The notes below the pieces were generated by a model that worked only from the letters and a program-made list of their open reading frames with translations, searched no databases and had not been told where the DNA came from. Of a stretch of DNA of 64,000 bases, positions 20,361 to 33,078 are shown in pieces. Position 1 is the first letter of the stretch; every line of letters begins with the position of its first letter. Source of the DNA: Hemibagrus wyckioides (lineage: Eukaryota; Chordata; Actinopteri; Siluriformes; Bagridae). The DNA is taken from positions 22,445,780 through 22,509,779 of the forward strand of contig NC_080710.1 of assembly GCF_019097595.1 (NCBI RefSeq), in the 5' to 3' direction. The translations under genes were made by a program, and so were the position numbers.

Positions 20361-21806
20361 TAATGTATGAATTTATTATTATGTATACCTTACAAAATTA
20401 TTTCTATAATGTCTGATTCAGAATATTTAATCATCTAAATCTCAGTGATGTTCTCAAGGATTTTAAACATATTCTTCTACACTTTGCTTACATGTTCTCT
20501 AGCTGCACAGCTAGCACCAGGGGGCACCAGTGTTCTTCACTTCAAACAACCAGGGCACTAAGGACAGCCAGATCAGTGTCAAAAACATGTAAATAGCATC
20601 TGATGTGTATTCCATTGCCTTAAGAGGGCTCTAGACTTTAGTGTTTGACACTTGCTCTGAGTTATTTCCTGTTTCAATATTTGCACATACCTGTGAACAA
20701 AATACATACCTGTGTATAAGCACATATTAAATGGTATCCTTTAAAAAAGCAACGGTTGGGCATTTTGATATTACAGTGATATTATGGTAGATCTCCTTAG
20801 CCTTGTTACTGGTGTATAGAATGGTCTTTATATCTGCCAAACGTTCCTCCCGAGGGACGTTCTTGCCTTATCTCACTGAAATACATTAAATGGAAGACTA
20901 ATACAAGAGACCTTTTAGAACACCATGGAACTTGTGGAAAGAAGCCTAGGGATTTCTTCTCAGTGGACATGATTTTAAAGGCAAGAAAAGACATTAGATT
21001 TATATTCTCCCCTTGCATCTATGGGATTTACTGTATTAGAATGAAAAAAATCCCATAAAGTCTGTCTGGTGTTTGAAGTATTAAGAGATGATGACATTCT
21101 TCAATATACAGAATATCCAATTCTCTTTAACTGTCAAATACTGAAGGCTGCATGTAACATGAAGGATATTATGTGGAGAAATCAGGAGAAACAAAACCAA
21201 ACTAGGTGTAACAAATGACTTCCCTTATTCTGATAACCACAGCTTTACCTACTGTGCGTGACACAGATTTATTGTCAACAACACCAAAAATTTTATGTGC
21301 ACTGAGTATGATGATTGGATATGGGATATGTTTCATTGGCCTCATTTGGCTGATAATATAGTAAGGCATAAAATAGTTTAGAATACACCAATTATATGAC
21401 TACTGAACATGGTATATCAATCAAGTAATATATGCCAAGATTGATATTTTATCTATGACAGTAGATAAAATTATGAATAAATTACATTATATGCTATATT
21501 ATATATTAATATAGTGCTCCAAACTAATAATAAAGTATAGTCTTACTAGTATAACCAGTATCCGTACACTCCTAAGAAATCTTTTTTGTTACTATTGTGA
21601 CCTTATGAATTTTCCCCATTTATGTTTATTGAGAACAACATCATTCACCTAGAATGAATGAATGAATAAATAAATAAATAAAATATTTGTAAGTGAACCA
21701 AAGCAAACTATATTTTGAAAGACGCAAATAATATTTTGCTCTGAATTCTGACTGACACACTGGGGGCTTTTTTTACAAAAGCAAAGCTGATTTTCCTGCT
21801 TACATA
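20361..21806. other. Unique DNA with a CTCF-like site
   Basis: No gene or other repeat recognised. The site is listed separately at 20514-20527. (AATA)n lies at about 21663-21683. Confidence 0.5.
20514..20527 (+). promoter_or_regulatory. Strong CTCF-core match
   Basis: GCACCAGGGGGCAC matches CCASYAGRKGGCRS at 13 of 14 positions. An upstream CTGCAC at about 20503 is placed where the accessory CTCF module often lies. A boundary role is inference. Confidence 0.4.
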
Positions 21807-22267
21807 CACCGACCAGGCATAAGCTTATGACCACCTGCCTAATATTATGTTGGTCCCCCTTTTTCTGTCAAAACAGCCCTGACCCATCATGCACTGTGTA
21901 TTCTGACACCTTTCTGTCAGCATTAACTTCTTCAGCAATTTGAGCAACAGTAGCTTGTCTGTTGGATCTGACCACATGGGCCAGACTTCGCTTCCCACGT
22001 GCAACAATGAGCCCTGGCCGGCAATGAGCTTGTCGCCTGTTTCCGGTTCACCACTGTTCCTTTCTTGGACCACTTTTGATATATACTGATCACTGCAGAC
22101 TGGGAACACCCCACAAGAGCTGCAGTTTTGGAGATGCTCTGATCCAGTCACAATTTGGCCCTTGTCAAACTTGCTCAAATCCTTACACTTGCCCATCTGT
22201 CCTGCTACTAACACATCAAATTTGAGGACAAAATGTTCACTTGCTGCCTAATATACCCACCCACTAA
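21807..22267 (-). mobile_element. Decayed, internally deleted Tc1-like element (ACCACCTGCCTAATATT family), copy 1
   Basis: A terminal repeat with GACCACCTGCCTAATATTAT begins after TA at 21805-21806. On the minus strand the sequence opens MGKCKDLSKFDKGQIV (from 22196), the family's helix-turn-helix start, with later frame damage. Antisense of a LTERCQNTQC-like region sits near 21900. Most of the catalytic domain is missing, and the distal inverted repeat breaks off near 22267. The family is represented three more times (42115, 43027, 48105). Confidence 0.8.
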
Positions 22268-23001
22268 CATTTTTTTTGGATGCACATCATTAATGTTTCC
22301 ACAACTCAACATTAATAAGCTAACCTTCAAATAAATAAATAATTTTTTTTACTCATAACAGAAAATTACTTTACAGACATTTACAGAAATACAGAAAATT
22401 ACTACAACAACTCATAGGCAAGATCTAAGCAGGAATATATGAATAGTTCTACTAGGCAGTTCCTCAGTATGTTAGTAGGAGTTCATTATTAGCTATGCAG
22501 AAATTAAATTACTAATCTCCTGCAGAACTACTAGCTACCCATATCTCTGCTACTGATTAATTACTGATCATAGTGACATTAATCCCAAATAGTTAAGTCC
22601 TACTTTCCTCCTGGAGATCTGCCACCTAGATCTACTAAAACCTCAACCTATTCCAAAAAATGTAAATATCTATATGTTATATTAGTCTCTCTCAGCGAAG
22701 AACATGGTTCAAAGACTTTTTTTCATGTTTATTTATTTATTTATTTATTTATTTTTCTTTCTTTATTTATCTATCTATCCAGTCGAGGTCTATAGAGATA
22801 AATGGCCAACAATAACCTTGATCTAGGTCGCTTAGATCTTCATTAACTACTGGAGAACAACACAGTAACGCTTCAGTAATTATTAATGGGTTTCCATGAG
22901 AAATTAAAAGAAAACACTAAATAAAAAAGCGAGAGTTTTTATTATGCTCCATGTTTTATGTTACACAAGCAAAATATGCTAATTTGTTTGGTGGTTTGTT
23001 G

Positions 23002-23036
<35 letters not shown>

Positions 23037-23348
23037 GTTGTTGTTGTTATTTAGCCAGTTTATAGAGGTTAGAGGTATAAAGAGAGGAATGGACACAAAA
23101 GCCTACACAAGTACAAAGTTGTAATTCAGTAATTACTAACAAATTTTCTTAAATTTGTTTTTATGAAATATTTCCAATAATAAAAAAACATTTGCATTAC
23201 TGATCCACATCATTCCTTTAAGAAACCAAGTGTGTGTATTGCAGCACAGCAACATTTTCACTTCACAATATTTCAATTCCACATCTTCATTAACAACTGA
23301 AATATTACTGTGACTTTCTCTTCACTGTTTTTAACACTTATCTATATA
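22268..23348. other. AT-rich DNA with microsatellites
   Basis: (TTTA)n at about 22728-22755 and (ATT)n followed by (GTT)n at about 23002-23050. Nothing else is recognised. Confidence 0.6.
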
Positions 23349-23826
23349 CAGCTCTGGAAAAAAAATAAGAGACCACTGCAAAATAATCAGTTTCTTATGT
23401 TTTTTCTTACAGGTTCATGTATTGGTGAGATGAACAGTTTTGTTTCATTTTTTTGTGAACTGCTGACTTAATTCAAAACATAACTATTGTTATTTGGAGT
23501 GTATATTTAAAGGAAATGACAACACATCAAACCCAAGATCATACAGTATTTGCAGAGCTTTAATAACTCAAATAAAACAAAATGAAAAAGAAATCAGTAT
23601 TTGGTGGAATAACCCTGATTTGCATGTGTTTTGGCTCCATGCTCTCCACCAGTTTTTCACATTGCTGTTGGGGAACTTTATACCACTCTTTTTGCAAAAA
23701 GCAAACAGCTCAGCTTTGCTTGATGGTTTGTGACCATCCATCTTCCTCTTGATGACATTCCAGAGGTTTTCAATAGGGTTCAAATCTGGAGATTGGGCAG
23801 TGGTCTCTTATTTTTTTCCAGAGCTG
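23349..23826 (-). mobile_element. Internally deleted Tc1 element, 478 bp, both ends intact
   Basis: The ends CAGCTCTGGAAAAAAAATAA and its inverse (CCAGAGCTG at 23818-23826) are flanked by TA. The minus strand from 23783 reads NPIENLWNVIKRKMDGHK, which is the region of the third catalytic residue and the transposase C-terminus. The rest of the gene is deleted. This is a typical MITE-like derivative with cis ends kept and enzyme lost. The fifth residue after the start is the catalytic E. Confidence 0.88.
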
Positions 23827-23828
23827 TA

Positions 23829-24899
23829 GTTAAAATACATGTAATATTCTTCTCTTCTAATACTTTAAACAACAAAATAGTTTTTTTTAAATAAAATAAT
23901 AAGAAGGCAATGTTTAGATAAGCGTTTTATATTAATATCTCTATAACTATACTGTAAAGTGAAACAAATATTATTACATTACATTACAGATAATAGTATC
24001 TTTGACAACGTGTGTGTTTTTTTTCTATATTTTTTTCTGTAATAATGGATTTGCACTACAGGCTTTTAAAACACTAACACTAAAACATTTATGTCAAGTA
24101 TATAAATAGAATGTAAATGTATATTATTATGAAATTTCTGTGCTGCACTGCACACACTTGTTTTCTGTAGGAAAAATTATATCTGATTGGATATTGCAGC
24201 AGTGTGCCCAATCACACCGCTTACAAATGTATTCTTTACACCTCCCACTATTCTTTACAACACTAATGTCAAAGGTCATGAAAATGACAAAAATGTAAAA
24301 CAGCAAAATTACACCTTATTTTTTAGACTTGCACCAAAAGCATGATAAAAGTGGCCTAACGGTCATAAACCCATTAAAAAAAAAAGCTGATATTATGCCA
24401 TTATTACAATAAAAGCAAACCAGTTAATGGTTTGGTGAAATAGGTATTGAATACTTTTAAGCTTTCAAATTGATTGAAGGCACAAAGACAGCATAAGTAA
24501 AACAAGCAACAGTGTTTTCTTCTTGACAGAACTCAGCACATTGAAAGTACCTCTCACCTTTCCTTTTTTTCTCCCCCCCCCCCTCTCTTTTCTGCTTCAC
24601 AGTGGTAGAGTAATTGACTATCGGAAAACCTTGGCTCTCAAAGTCAGAGGATAATATATCAGTCAATAACCCTGAAGAAAACCATTAAAGCAGGGGAATG
24701 TTGGCCAATCTCAGGAAAGAAAAACAAAGTTCAGGCTTCTGTAATCTCTTTAAAATGATCAATAAATCAGATTAAAGTTTGGTGGTTTGAGGGCACTAAA
24801 TAAAGCTCTATATCCACCTGCACATTTAGTATTTCTAAAACCCTCTAGTAGGCTATAGATGTGTGCGTGTCTATTTATGTGTGGATGTTTTTGTGGTTT
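23829..24899. other. AT-rich DNA, nothing recognised
   Basis: No gene. A pyrimidine run (T then C12 then CT) lies at about 24563-24592. Confidence 0.5.
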
Positions 24900-25270
24900 T
24901 GTATTACCTGAAATATTTCACATAAAGGCCCTTGACCCACATCATTCATGAGAACTGAACATACACTAGTCCATTAATTTCAAACACTTCCGGCCCTTGG
25001 TCTCCCATCATAAATTACTCATGATGAAATAAACTATAGCAAGCATATGGACGCTGAGTAGCTTTCCTTGTTCCTGCATAAGCAAAGAATTGAAAATTTC
25101 ATGAAACCTCAATTATTCATGCAGTGGGTTGATGAAATAAAACAATAGCAATCCAAAACAATATTTTTGCCATGCACAAAACTTTTCGAACCTGGCTGTT
25201 TTTGTTAGACTTCATTAATTCCACCAGGATTTTGGTGATTATTGATGAGAAAAAATAGCATATTAATATA
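24900..25270. promoter_or_regulatory. Candidate conserved non-coding element
   Basis: Non-repetitive sequence with several homeodomain-like words (TCAATTATTCATGCAG, CATCATAAATTACTCATG, CTTCATTAATTCCACC) and few microsatellite features. The call is compositional only. Confidence 0.3.
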
Positions 25271-25399
25271 ATAACATAATACCACAAATAATATTTTAAG
25301 TTTTTTGAAAAAAAGGATTAAATGTGTGCAAGATGTATACATATATCATATATATGTATGTACAATTCATCTTTGCAGTAAACACTTTGCCTTCGTCTT

Positions 25400-25780
25400 G
25401 CACAATTGTCTTTATACGTTTGTGCCGAATAATTAGGTTTTCTCATTAGTGGGAGATGTGGGAGTGTCTTAGGTTTGTAATGGGATGAAGGAGGAGGTCA
25501 TTTTTCCTGCTGCGGGCTCCAACATTAGACACCAGCACTCCGTCAGCCGCCATTCTGATGAAATTAACGTCGCTATTCACCCATCTTCCAGCACTAAGCA
25601 GATTAGAGCACTTCAGGGACATTATTTGGATTGTTTATCACTTCACACACCAATTGAAATGAAATGGAATTTATGGCAGAGAGGATTTCCCCCAAGAACT
25701 GGAACTAGATCAGTTTGGAGTTTTTCTGCCCTCAGAGTATGGTCCATTCTCGCTCACTTTATTTTTGTGTGTGTGTGAGT
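25400..25780. promoter_or_regulatory. Candidate conserved non-coding element
   Basis: CpG-retaining, balanced sequence (GTGCCGAATAATTAGG, CGTCAGCCGCCATTCTGATG, AAATTAACGTCGCTATTCAC). An open frame at 25485-25778 exists but its translation shows no domain and no start context. I favour regulatory DNA over an exon. Confidence 0.3.
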
Positions 25781-28107
25781 GAGCATGCTTTCATGGTAAA
25801 TAGTCGAGGTTTAGCGAGATAAAATGACCTTGGCTTGAAGGTGGTAGTGAGAAAGCAGTGTTGAACGAGACATTCATTACAAAAATGACTGAAATAATCA
25901 TTGACTGAACTGCTCTTAATTGAAAAATAATGAGAGCCACTCTATGACTAAATGGACTCAGTGAATTTAGTAAAGCCTAGAAAAAAAAAGAAAAAGAGAG
26001 CCACCAAACAGATGGTTCTCTGTTACAAATGTTTGCTACAGAATGTACTACTCACTTATAATTCAATCTCCTGGTTTTATTTTGTCTGGTTGTGGCATAG
26101 TGATTATTCTTCACCTCTCTAAAATGTTCAGACAGTTTAATTCGAACTGCATTAAATTCCTTTCATTTTGTAATTTCTTTCTATAAGCTTGTAAGCTGAC
26201 AAAAGTTTGTTTTGTGTTTGCTTGGTTTAAACCAAACTGTTTAATGTAAAGCTTTCCAGATTCATTGTTCACACCACAAGTCTGTCTACATGATCTCTGT
26301 TTATTCACTGTCCACTGTCACATGTCCACTACATGGCAAATTAAAAGTCTTTCCCTCTGTGAAGTCCCTGCCTGACTGACCAAGCACTGCACACTCGATT
26401 GTGTTTATTTCTGCTTCACTGAACATTTAATGTCACACTGCAAGCCAGACATCTGTTCTGTGACATATATGTAGCTACTAGCCTGAAACATCTGAGTACG
26501 CATTCTCTAACAGGTAATTGTTGATTCATCATATTATGTTTATTTTTTATTGCTATAACATTGCAGCAAGTTGCATCACATATATCCTAAAACAGACATC
26601 AGTCATTTTCCTCACCATGCAACTTAGCTAGCTGAATTTGTGTTGTTTTGATCAGGTGAGAAAAAAAGCAGGTACTCAAACCAAGTGCAGAAGTAAAGGT
26701 TTATAAATCAGTACTAAGAGTTCACCTTGTCCTTATCTTTCAGGAACAAATATAGACTTGCAATATAGACTAAAGATATAGACATAGACTTTTCAAAAGT
26801 GAAAGTATGTGATTAGACCATATGTGGATGTATGGGGGGAAAAACAACAACCAGCATGGATTGCATATTTTATATTGCACGAGGACAGAGAGAGGACAGG
26901 GAAACTGAGATACCTCATATGAAGACAGAAACAAAAAATTAAAAAGTCAAAAAAACTTTTTTTGCATTTGTAAAAGTACACAAATGCAGAGGGAGAGAAA
27001 AAGGAGCCCAGTCAAGCAGCAGGTGACAGGCAGCTGACATGAAGACAAAATAAGCAGAATTCTAAGAGGCAGTTTTAAGAAGTCTGGTAAGTACCCCTTC
27101 CCTTTTATTGCATATAGAGTATTAATGTTCTGCCAGTTTGAGAGAAACATTATTAAATAAAATGTTAATTTAAGTTTTATTTCACTTCTCACATTTTTAA
27201 CCTAGCCATACCAGTTATTTGCACATTTCCTGATGAGCAAAAAGATATGATATACAGTATCACACACACACACACACAGTGTTAAACCATGATGTTTTAC
27301 AGTGAGCTACAGAAGTAATTCTATTCCTCATTGTTGCTCTTGTGTCATGAATCTATTTAGTTTGAGATCTTCATCCTGGGCAATACTGTGTGACTTGTGT
27401 GTATACAGCATTGTTATTATTCTAATTAGGCAAAGAAAGCTCTATCTCTGCTCACTCGTATTACATCCTAATCTACCCATGTTCTTGGACAGGTTTTCTG
27501 GCCTTCCATCTCATTTCTCTTCAAACCACCAGCCTAAGCAATAATCTTCACTTGTTTAGCATTCCAGGCATGTTTATAAACACTGATTAATCCATCAATA
27601 TATCCCTATGAAAAATTTTACAGCGAGTATTTCTGATTTTTAAACTACTATTACTTATCTTAAAGCATGTTTCCTTGACTCTTCTGTTTGTTTTACAGCA
27701 TTTATTTCTCTGGATTGTAGATTTCATTTGAATTGTTAATGTATGTTTGTTAGCACTTTGCTGGTACTTGATTTGATATGACAGTAGTTTCTTTTACGTA
27801 TGTCTGGGTATCACATATTCTTTGTCTTTGTATATTTGTCTCCATCTCTTTCTCCTTTTCTTTCTGTCTCCCACTTGTTGCAATCTGAACCACACACATT
27901 TGTCAATGTCTCATCTGCCCCTCTCACTCCCATCCCTCCCACTAATAGCAGTTCATATACATAAAGGAAGACAGACACAAAACAGAGATACCAAGTTGTT
28001 TAAACCACTTTGCACTGGAGGTTCTTTCTCAGTGTCATTTTTTTTGCTGCTTTCCCTGTCAGTCTGTTGCTACCATAGCAGTGATGCCAGTCTTGTCATA
28101 GTGCTGC
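25781..28107. other. Unique DNA, nothing recognised
   Basis: No gene or interspersed repeat. A short (CA)n lies at 27262-27279. Frames at 27302-27544 and 27822-28118 have no motif. Confidence 0.45.
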
Positions 28108-28282
28108 ATTCAGAATGATGGACAGTTGATCAAACAGAATCATTGGATTCAGAATGATGGACAGTTGATCAAACAGAATCATTCATGATCTGTGATTGAG
28201 TAGTATAGAGGAATATTATGTAGTTTGAGTAATTGTAATTGTAATTGTAATTGTAATTGAGTAGTATTGAGGAATATTGTTG
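28108..28282. repeat. Small tandem-repeat cluster
   Basis: A 39-bp unit starting ATTCAGAATGATGGACAGTT is present twice, nearly exact, at 28108-28185. Next come five AATTGT units at about 28229-28259. A GAGTAGTATAGAGGAATATT direct repeat flanks them (about 28198 and 28259, one mismatch). Confidence 0.9.
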
Positions 28283-29379
28283 GTTAATCCATGCTCTCAT
28301 CATTTTTCTGTGTTTACAAGACCTATTTCATTATGAATGCATTACACACAGTTAGGGGTGTAACTCAATGCCATTATCTGTTTCTGTATCTGCTTAGTGC
28401 TCCAGCTGTATTTGGATTTAAACCTGAAGTGGGTATTGCCTAAACCAAAAGGGGTGTTCTTTTCTTTTCCTTTTTAAAGCAACCTACCACTTTGTCCAAA
28501 GAAACACCAAAAATAAAATGTGGTAAAAATGGCAGTACTTTCAGTATGGTCTGTGAATTCTGGGACTGACAGAACCTTAACCACTTTACATGAGTTCATA
28601 ATTGAACTCATAATGGAGAGCCTACATTATTGTTTTTATATGATTTTTATTAATTTTATAATTTATTTATTATCATTTAAATTATTTTATAATTATTTGT
28701 ACCAGCCCATGATACATTCTAAGAAATATAAATGGATCCATTTCAAATAGGAACACATATTAGTCTAATTTAAACCTCTACAACCCTACCCAGGCAAGAT
28801 GAATGAGTGCTGTACTTCTATGTTAATGAACATGGTTCTTGCTTGACCCACAAGTTTTATATATGACTGCTCACTCATTTCTGATCACATGACATTTTTG
28901 TTCCATGGGGTGCCACCTCTGATGCATACCTCTAATCTCAACCAGATGCCCTTCAAACCTTTCTTGGTAAAAACAAACAAACAAACAAACAAAAAAACCA
29001 ATGTATAATGGACCTTCTATTCAGAATAGATGATCTGTTCAGATATTCATTCAGAATAATGTGTTGCATTTTGGTGACATCCCAACACACAATAGGCACA
29101 ATATATTTGCATGATAAATAAACAACAGCATATAGTTATTTACGTGAAGATGTTATGTGTGCCATAGAAGTGGTGTGGCAGTGATATGTCTGCCAGTGAT
29201 AATCACAGTCCCAGTCAGACATTAAAAATCAGTGCTTTACACAGGATCCGGTGTACTTTACTGTACTGTATTTGTTGCATTTTTAAATAAAGCATGTCCT
29301 TACCAGGGTGCATTTTTTTAAATAATGAACCAAATGCTGTCATAAAAAGCTGAATCTTGGAGCTATTTATTTAAACAAT
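28283..29379. other. Unique DNA, nothing recognised
   Basis: No gene. A short (ACAA)n tract lies at about 28973-28992. Confidence 0.45.
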
Positions 29380-29960
29380 GAAGATGTCCCTTCATTTAAA
29401 TACTGCTGTTATATGGTATATGTGGCCTTTGGGAGTAAGTTGAGGGAGTGATGCATAATAATCCTAAAATATAGCTCATACTGACTTTTGTGGATAATAG
29501 CTTACAAGGGAGGAGTATGAGTAACACAGGGCGTTAATGAATCCCCATGTAACATCTGCCGAGATGCACTCCATACGCAAGCTATTAAAAGAAGGTGATG
29601 GAAAGCATCTCTTTTGGCAGACATTAATTGCTGCTACCACCAGATGCCAATTCTCCCTCCTAGTAGGTAGCGACATGATGGACAGAATGGATGGGTCCTG
29701 TCTGAACAAAGAAAGAAGCAAAATAAAAATGAGGCAATCAGAGCTTCCTCCCATGTGTTTTGTCTCCATTCGCCTTGCATCAGCAACTGTGATTTTAAAA
29801 CTTTTATTTTAAAATCAAGAGCCTTTTAAAATGCTCAGCTCCATTCTTTCTTTTCCCAGCATGATCAGCCATTTTGTAATTAGTCTGTTTAATTTTGTTT
29901 ATGTAAACAAGGTGCTACATTTATAATTTTCACAGCATTGTAATGCTAACGGACTGGCTG
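29380..29960. promoter_or_regulatory. Candidate conserved non-coding element
   Basis: Complex sequence including GGCGTTAATGAATCCCCATG, GACATTAATTGCTGCTACCA and CAGCCATTTTGTAATTAGTC, with overlapping homeodomain-like words and no repeat signature. Frames on both strands (29476-29769 minus, 29537-29812 plus) look incidental. Confidence 0.3.
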
Positions 29961-31272
29961 AGATGTCAGTGTTAGAGTTTGCGTGGATTTGAAGAAAGCT
30001 GTTGTGGAGGTGTGTGTGATTCATTCTAATAGACGAAAGCAGCTCTATGATGGACATGTTGATGGACAGGGCCATGCATTTAAAAACAACCTTTTATGTG
30101 GGTTTAACCATCATTAATTCTCAAGTGGTTGACACTGTCAGTAATAAATGCTTCATCACCCAAAAGCATTCAGTTTTGTTGTCCTCTGTCCAAGCAAAGA
30201 AGGCAATTATTATTGGACTGGGCAGAACCAGCTTATTTTTTATAATATGCCTCACAAAGATCTACAATAAAAGACTGAAAAATAGTTACAGACTTTTTGA
30301 AGCCAGATCAAAATCAATGAAACACCATGGATTACAGTTGATTTCTTCAGGTAAACCATGTACATTACATTTACAGTCTCCTAGTAAAGTATTGGAATGA
30401 CAAGGCCAATTTTTTTAGTTTAAGATCAAAACAGAATTATTAAACAAGGGTGAAATTTTGATCACAGGATTTATATTCTGATATTTACATCTAGATATGT
30501 TAAACAATATAGAACATGACGCCTTTTGCTCTTGTTGCCTAGGTATGTCAGGTGAATATTTACTCTTGGTTTGAGCTCTGAATTTTCTGCAAGACTGCAT
30601 TTTCTGTTGAAGAAAGATAAACCAAGACCAAGACTAAAGAGGAAAGCAAACCATTTCAATGCTGGGTAAGAAGCAAAATCAGATTTATTAGACAAAATTG
30701 GAGCATAGCCAATACAGCAATTTTTAATGTGCTGAAAAATAAAGAAACCACTCGTGTACTATCAACCAGATATCAAGCACACAAAACCATTGCCAATTCA
30801 AGTCAGTCACCAGACCTTAACCAAATTTAGCATGCATTTCACTTCATAAAAAGCAGACTGAAGGACAGAACCCCCCAAATCAAAAAATTGAGAGCTTGCT
30901 TGGTGAGTTCAAATCCCAGCTCCACCAAGCTGGCACTTTTGGGCAGTATGGTTCATGTGATAACACAACAGGATAACACATAATACAGTTCGAGAGGATT
31001 CATAGGAATTATTAGGAATAATATGAGTGGACTAACAGTGTAATAAAAGGGTTTGTATTTTGACTAAGATGCAAGAGGGGACTCTGGCAGGAAGTTACTC
31101 AGCATCCAGTGTCAACAACATCTAGTCTATCTAGAATATTTTGATCTTTATTTTCAGAAGCTGCAATGAAACCAATAGTCCAAAAGATATACAATCCTTC
31201 TCAGAGGCCAATAATATGTTATTTACAACTTTTACCATTCCTCTCTCAGTTTTATAAGACCTATATCCTATA
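29961..31272. other. Unique DNA with one SINE scrap
   Basis: 30897-30950 (GTTCAAATCCCAGCTCCACC then AAGCTGGCACTTTTGGGC) is the box-B part of a fish tRNA-SINE. Nothing else is recognised. The 117-residue frame at 30047-30400 has no motif. Confidence 0.45.
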
Positions 31273-31624
31273 CAGTGGTACCTCGGTCGTCAACAGTGGT
31301 CGGCCATCAGGGCCAGCAAGGCCTTCTCTGCTGGACTAAACAGCAGTGATCTGAATCGCTGACTTGCATTTTAATATATTTAATATATTTTTCCATGAGT
31401 GTGTATTAAATTATTCCCAATAGTCTATTCTCTACATTTCATAGCTTTTCTCTTGGTTGTGCTGCTTCCAGTATGTATATTTATGATAAGAGTATTTATC
31501 CAATCATATTTCAGCTAGTGGCTGACATCATGTGTTGCCAGGGTGAAAGAAATCTGTATTAAGGCCTTCAGAATCAATAGTGCAGGCGCCCGTAGCTTAA
31601 AATAAGTGTCAACGAAATTGTTCC

Positions 31625-31776
31625 ATTAACCAATCAGATTTTGAGTTGGTGTCACTGGGACCATCTAGCAGACATACTATTACGTCAGCAATTTCCCGTC
31701 CTTTGATTGGATAATTGGAGTAGTCAGAGGCAGTGAACCACACAAACTAAATAAAATATACATATTTTAACTCACA
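31625..31776 (+). promoter_or_regulatory. Probable promoter of the hAT transposase gene
   Basis: CCAAT box CCAATCAG at 31630-31637, inverted CCAAT (ATTGG) at 31706-31710 and a CRE-like TACGTCAGC at 31681-31689 cluster within 150 bases of the ATG. Confidence 0.35.
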
Positions 31777-31880
31777 ATGGCTGACAAAGGAGAAGAACTC
31801 GATTTGGTCGCGGACATTCTTACAAATGCATTTTCAAGGCGGACTTTTCAAGAAAATCCTTCTAATCTTCAAAATAGTTG
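31777..31880 (+). pseudogene. First exon of a ZMYM1-like hAT transposase gene
   Basis: The ATG at 31777 opens MADKGEELDLVADIL followed by FSRRTFQE, the N-terminus seen in ZMYM1-like, hAT-derived zinc-finger transposases of fish. After QE the expected continuation is lost (a deletion with frame change). The exon ends at a good donor, TTG/GTAAGC (31881). Read through, it stops at 31884. No downstream zinc-finger or hAT dimerisation exon follows before the element's 3' end at 32403, so no functional protein is possible from this copy. A T24 run (31981-32004) lies in the remaining intron. Confidence 0.65.
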
Positions 31881-32616
31881 GTAAGCTTTTTCAAGAACCA
31901 TTTATGCTTTTGGGTTTTCTTTTGCACAAAACAAACAGTTTGCCTTCATTCCAGATCCCCGGGGTGGACTGTGGGGTGTGTTTTTTTTTTTTTTTTTTTT
32001 TTTTGCTGCAGTGAAAGGAAACTTATGAGACTGAATTGTGTTAATTTGTTTTTTTTGCTATATTTAATGTAATTTTATTCATGTTCACTACAAGAGCCTG
32101 TGACACAACACACTGTTATACTGTTTCTATATTCGCTGCGTCTCATTTCAGATGCTGTGTCCTCTGGAGATTGCAGTTTGCTGCATATGGCATAAAGAAT
32201 GTCTTTTTTGAGAAAAGTAACCATAATAAAATTGACTATTCCTTGTGAGGTGTGAAATACTGTAGCCTGATTTCTTTTTTACTTTGCTATTTAATGGTTG
32301 ATTAGTATCTATTGCTGTGGCGTCATAATGAGGCTATAGAGGTGAATTAATTCAGGAAGGACACCAGTGAAGGCCTAGGTTTGAAATGCACCGCCTGCCA
32401 CTGGTCCTCGACCACCCGTGTTCAAATTTTCAGTGTATGACTTGACCATCAGGAATGCCGGTTCTGGTTTCATACAGGATTGCAACGAATATTAGCATTT
32501 TGAATAAAATTCAAACAAATGTTAATGTGAACCGTATATTCGACACAAATTTTCAGTTTTTGAAAATATTTTTCTGTGTTTGACCCAACCTGAAAAAAAC
32601 TATTGTGACCGCACAC

Positions 32617-32859
32617 CTGGGGCGATTCTAGGATTTTCATTTAAGGGTGGCTCAGCCCCCAATGAGGGTATAATAGTAAAAAATGAAAAAATAAAAAATT
32701 AATAAAATAAACGTTTGACTAACAGGGTAGGATGGTAAACTTATTCCATTCCACTGTATTGCATAGATGTGTATAACTTTTGAGTACTGAACAAGCCAAA
32801 TACGAGTCTTCCTGATCTCTCACACACACAGACACACACACACAGACACACACACACAC

Positions 32860-32891
<32 letters not shown>

Positions 32892-33078
32892 TTGTCCTCT
32901 GATCCTCGCTCTGTGACACCGTGGTCTGCAGGTTGAAGAACGCGCTGAAAGACGGGGAGAGTCTGCCGCAGTTTTTATATGGAATTTAAAGGGGACTGAG
33001 GCGATCACGAATTTGTGTACAGTTTATGGAGAATCGCAGAATTTTTAGGGGGGCTGAGTAGAAATGTTAGGGGGGCTA
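32617..33078. mobile_element. Possible third-level insertion, unclassified
   Basis: GGGGCGATTCTAGGATTTTC and GGCTCAGCCCCC at the left, and two TTAGGGGGGCT-type words at the right (33044-33078), look like DNA-transposon subterminal sequence. The interior contains the (CA)n at 32821-32891 and a GC-richer segment at 32892-32960. Exact ends are not clear. Confidence 0.35.
32821..32891. repeat. (CA)n microsatellite
   Basis: CA units interrupted by GACA and CGCA. Confidence 0.95.

Larger units (their letters stand above)
31294..32403 (+). mobile_element. hAT element nested in the Tigger-like element, deleted derivative
   Basis: It begins CAGTGGTCGGCCATCAGGG and ends TGCACCGCCTGCCACTG, short imperfect inverted ends of a fish hAT family associated with ZMYM1-like transposase genes. 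The flanks GTCGTCAA (31286-31293) and GTCCTCGA (32404-32411) match at 6 of 8 bases and so look like an aged 8-bp target duplication. The interior keeps the promoter region and first coding exon; the main transposase exon is absent. Confidence 0.75.

Noticed and set aside
25485..25778. Possible exon or small protein
   Set aside because: The translation has no domain or supporting splice context. Sequence character fits regulatory DNA better, so it is listed only as a candidate conserved element.
30047..30400. 117-residue plus-strand frame
   Set aside because: No motif, no codon pattern and no flanking splice sites.
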